DNA of 5,640 bases. It comes from Palsa-1400 sp036008545. GTDB lineage: Bacteria; Verrucomicrobiota; Verrucomicrobiia; Limisphaerales; Palsa-1400. Within the stretch, counting starts at the first letter, position 1. The number at the start of each line of letters is the position of its first letter. Position numbers and translations under genes: made by a program. The DNA lies in the NCBI GenBank assembly GCA_036008545.1, contig DASYNM010000242.1:1-5640 (forward strand). Reading direction: 5' to 3'. Positions 2,814 through 5,640 of the stretch are shown one piece after another. The notes under the pieces were generated by a model. It was not told the origin of the DNA and ran no database searches. It worked only from the letters and a program-made list of their open reading frames with translations.

Positions 2814-5585
2814 ATGAATACTAGAACTGTCGCCGCCTTGCTCGCTGGGACGTGCCTTCTGGCTGGCCAAGCGTGGGCTTTGCCGGACCCCGTTGACCAG
2901 CCGCTGCCAATGGTCGGCACCGCCGATCACGGTCACACTTACCCCGGCGCCACTGTGCCCTTTGGCATGGTCCAACTCAGCCCCGACACCCCGATCGAGG
3001 GTTGGGACGGGTGCTCAGGCTACCATTACTCGGACTCCGCCATCGTCGGCTTCAGTCATACTCATTTAAGTGGTACGGGTTGCGGTTGCCTGGGCGACGT
3101 CCTCCTGATGCCGACTGTCGGGAAGATCGCCTTCAATCCTGACGGTTATCGGTCACACTTCTCGCACGACCGGGAACACGCTACTCCGGGGGTTTATCGC
3201 GTGTTTTTGGATGATCCAAAGGTTGCGGTGGATCTGACTACAACGGCGCGGTGCGGATTTCATAAATACACCTTCCCGGCGGCGACCAACGCGCACGTCA
3301 TCCTCGATCTCGCTCACGGCGTCGGCAACAACGCCGTCGAGACTTCCTTGACGGTTGAAAACGACACCACCGTCAGCGGCTCGCGCATTTCCGACGGCTG
3401 GGGCGGAAAGCGCGCGATCTATTTCGTCATGGAGTTTTCAAAGCCATTCGCGTCGGTCGTGCTGGAACGCAACGGCAAGCGTCTGGCGACGGAGGCCCGG
3501 CACGGCAATGGCCAGGGCATGAAGGCGGCCTTCAATTACGCCACTGCGGCCGACGAAACCATCCTGGTCAAAGTCGGCATTTCCGGCACCGGCATTGAAG
3601 GCGCCCGGAAAAACCTGGCGGCGGAAATCCCTTCCTGGGATTTCGACGGCATTTGCGCTGCCGCCGTCGCGGCTTGGAAGAACGTGTTCGATGCGGCGGA
3701 GGTGGAGTCGTTCGACCCTCACATTCGCGCGACGTTTTACGCCAACCTTTATCTGAGTTGTCTGGCGCCGGTGCTTTTCAACGACGCGGATGGCAGCTAT
3801 CGCGGGATGGATAAGAAGAACCACCCTAGCGAAGGCTTCCAAAACTACACGACGTTCTCCCTGTGGGACACCTACCGGGCGGAGAATCCGCTGCTGACAA
3901 TCCTGCAGCCACGCCGAGTGGACGACATTATTCAAACCCTATTGGCGGAATATCGGCAGAACGGCCAGCACACCACGCCAATCTGGCCGTTGTGGGGCAA
4001 CGAAACCTGGTGCATGATCGGCTATCATTCGGTGGCCGTTATCGCCGATGCTTATCTCAAGGGCTTTCGCGGTTTCGATGGCGAGGCAGCCTATCAGGCG
4101 ATGCGCGACACGGCCATGCAAAATCGCAACGGCTTGGACACCTACAAAAAACTCGGCTACGTCGCCTCAAAACAGGGGGATCAGGCGGCCTCCAAGACCA
4201 TTGAATATGCGTTCGACGATTGGTCTCTAGCGCGCATGGCCGATGCGCTCGGACACAAGGAGGACGCGCAGATGTTCTACCAACGGGCAGCCAACTATCG
4301 CAATCTGTTCGACGCCGGTGTGGGATTTTTCCGCGGTCGCAAGGCCACCGGCGCCTGGCGCCCTCACTTTGTCAACAATGCACTGGTCGGTGACGAATAC
4401 ACCGAGGCCGACGCCTGGCAGTACGCTTTCGGCGTGCAGCAGGATGTGCCCGGCATGATCGCTCTTTACGGCGGCGACCAACCGTTCATTCAGAAGCTGG
4501 ATTCGCTCTTCTCGGCTGACTCGACGATTCAAACGGACATTCCGGACATCAGCGGATTGATCGGCCAATACTCGCAAGGCGATGAGCAATGCCACCATGT
4601 CGCTTACCTTTATGACTACGCGGGCGCGCCCTACAAAACGCAGCAGCACATTCGCCAGGTCATGGCGGCAGAGTACAACGACACACCTGCGGGACAATGC
4701 GGCAACGCCGACTGCGGCCAGATGGCGGCTTGGTACGTGTTCAGCGCGCTGGGCTTTTACCCAATGAATCCCGATAGCGGCGTCTATGCCATCGGCAGCC
4801 CGGTCGTCAGCAAAGCGACGCTGCATTTGGATGCCGAAAAATATCAGGGTCGCACATTCACCGTGGTGGCCGAGAACAACGCGCCAGAAAATGTTTACAT
4901 CCAGTCCGCCACCTTCAACGACCAGCCGCTCAAACGCGCCTGGCTACGCCACGAGGAGATTGTGGGCGGCGGAACGCTCCAGCTTGTCATGGGACCGAAC
5001 CCTAATGTCGAATGGGGCCGCGCTCCGGAAGATCGCCCTCCTGCCACCATGCCGGCGGATTTTCACTACGCTCCCCTGCCCCAGCCGTCGTCGGATAAAC
5101 CTGTCGTCTTGCATCCGCCCATTCGGATTATTTGCGGCAGTGATGAAGAGGCCGGCGCTTTCCAGCCCGACCCGAACATGGAATCCGGCAGTGTCAACTA
5201 TAAAGATTCCAAGATCGATCTCAGCGCGCCCAACGCCGCCCCGGAACCCGTCTATCAATATGAGCGCTACGCGCAGGACTTCGCCTACAAGTTCCCGGTC
5301 CGCGCGGGGCGGCATTATCTGGTGCGTCTGCATTTCGCGGAAATTTTTGACGAAGTGGCCGGGAAACGGCTGGAAAACATCGAGATCAATGGCCAGCCTG
5401 TCTTGAATGCCTTTGACATTTTCACCGCGGCCGGCGGTGTCAACAAGGCGGTGGTCAAGGAGTTCCCCCGCATCTCGCCCGATGCCGGTGGCAACATCGT
5501 GGTGCGCGTGAGCGCGTCCCCTGGCAGCCCGGACAAGAACGCCAAGATCAACGGCATCGAAATTCTGGAGGAGACGAGCGCTTAA
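2814..5585 (+). CDS. Secreted GH92 family alpha-mannosidase with C-terminal malectin domain
   Basis: The 923-residue protein begins with a Sec signal peptide (hydrophobic 6-18, likely cleavage after AWA, residues 20-22), so it acts in the periplasm or outside the cell. Residues about 28-735 form a complete glycoside hydrolase family 92 module, a family of calcium-dependent, inverting exo-alpha-mannosidases. The blocks in order are HGHTYPGATVPFGM (39-52), WDGCSGYHYSD (64-74), GFSHTHLSGTGC (79-90), SLWDTYR (349-355), WGNETWCMIGYHS (394-406), YTEADAWQY (529-537), GDEQCHHVAYLYDY (589-602) and GNADCGQMAAWYVFSALG (630-647). E531 is the probable catalytic acid by analogy with Glu533 of Bacteroides BT3990. 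D633 falls in the region of its base. The linkage attacked (1,2, 1,3, 1,4 or 1,6) cannot be read here. A Pro-rich linker (about 737-769) leads to a malectin domain (770-920; IRIICGS, YLVRLHFAEIF, AKINGIEIL), presumably carbohydrate-binding. The gene stands alone after a 683-base gap, without a Shine-Dalgarno. Confidence 0.94.
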   Translation: MNTRTVAALLAGTCLLAGQAWALPDPVDQPLPMVGTADHGHTYPGATVPFGMVQLSPDTPIEGWDGCSGYHYSDSAIVGFSHTHLSGTGCGCLGDVLLMPTVGKIAFNPDGYRSHFSHDREHATPGVYRVFLDDPKVAVDLTTTARCGFHKYTFPAATNAHVILDLAHGVGNNAVETSLTVENDTTVSGSRISDGWGGKRAIYFVMEFSKPFASVVLERNGKRLATEARHGNGQGMKAAFNYATAADETILVKVGISGTGIEGARKNLAAEIPSWDFDGICAAAVAAWKNVFDAAEVESFDPHIRATFYANLYLSCLAPVLFNDADGSYRGMDKKNHPSEGFQNYTTFSLWDTYRAENPLLTILQPRRVDDIIQTLLAEYRQNGQHTTPIWPLWGNETWCMIGYHSVAVIADAYLKGFRGFDGEAAYQAMRDTAMQNRNGLDTYKKLGYVASKQGDQAASKTIEYAFDDWSLARMADALGHKEDAQMFYQRAANYRNLFDAGVGFFRGRKATGAWRPHFVNNALVGDEYTEADAWQYAFGVQQDVPGMIALYGGDQPFIQKLDSLFSADSTIQTDIPDISGLIGQYSQGDEQCHHVAYLYDYAGAPYKTQQHIRQVMAAEYNDTPAGQCGNADCGQMAAWYVFSALGFYPMNPDSGVYAIGSPVVSKATLHLDAEKYQGRTFTVVAENNAPENVYIQSATFNDQPLKRAWLRHEEIVGGGTLQLVMGPNPNVEWGRAPEDRPPATMPADFHYAPLPQPSSDKPVVLHPPIRIICGSDEEAGAFQPDPNMESGSVNYKDSKIDLSAPNAAPEPVYQYERYAQDFAYKFPVRAGRHYLVRLHFAEIFDEVAGKRLENIEINGQPVLNAFDIFTAAGGVNKAVVKEFPRISPDAGGNIVVRVSASPGSPDKNAKINGIEILEETSA

Positions 5586-5600
5586 GGGCCGCCGCGTTTT

Positions 5601-5626
5601 CTGCCGCGATGCGCAGGGCTTATTTT
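5601..5626 (+). terminator. Weak terminator candidate after the mannosidase gene
   Basis: CTG-c-CGC (5601-5607) can pair with GCGCAG (5611-5616) around GAT, with one bulged base, followed by GGCT and TATTTT. It lies 16 bases past the stop codon, where a terminator is expected. The bulge and the displaced T run make it doubtful. Confidence 0.25.
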
Positions 5627-5640
5627 GTAGGCGTCGATTG

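Noticed and set aside
4227..4826. Long minus-strand open frame (199 codons) and others at 3438-3935 and 4944-5333
   Set aside because: They are antisense to the mannosidase, whose plus-strand frame is fully supported by GH92 and malectin motifs. GC-rich coding DNA often leaves such open antisense frames.

Overview
The window (5,640 bases, GC-rich genes separated by AT-rich gaps) looks like chromosomal DNA from the Planctomycetota-Verrucomicrobiota group, most likely a verrucomicrobial relative. The basis is gene content: a Tat-exported DUF1501 protein, a stand-alone Uma2-family nuclease-fold protein, and a secreted GH92 mannosidase carrying a malectin domain. Three of the four main genes also lack a Shine-Dalgarno sequence. 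The taxonomic call is an inference, because no rRNA or marker gene is present.

Layout. 1-350 (minus): the first 116 codons of a DUF1501 gene that runs off the left edge. 351-564: a divergent promoter region holding a spaced 9-bp direct repeat, a possible 15-codon upstream frame that overlaps the DUF1501 start, and a TATAAT box only 7 bases before the next gene. 565-1143 (plus): Uma2-family protein. 1180-2130 (minus): a cyclophilin-type peptidyl-prolyl isomerase lipoprotein, convergent with the Uma2 gene across 36 bases. 2131-2813: a 683-base gap. Its left part looks like a minus-strand leader for the isomerase (promoter-like boxes, a hairpin, a 26-codon frame with a strong ribosome binding site). 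Its right part is a repeat module with 10-bp tandem units in two copies, each followed by a hairpin. 2814-5585 (plus): a 923-residue GH92 alpha-mannosidase with signal peptide and C-terminal malectin domain. 5586-5640: the start of the next gap, with one weak hairpin.

The genes do not form an operon: neighbours are divergent or convergent, or separated by a long gap. Two products (DUF1501 protein and mannosidase) are predicted to be exported and one (isomerase) to be a lipoprotein, which fits a cell with a large extracytoplasmic proteome that degrades polysaccharides or glycoproteins. I see no defence system, mobile element, CRISPR array or RNA gene. The parts that known gene families do not explain are the isomerase leader and the 10-bp repeat module. 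They are the most worthwhile targets, but nothing here proves a new system.
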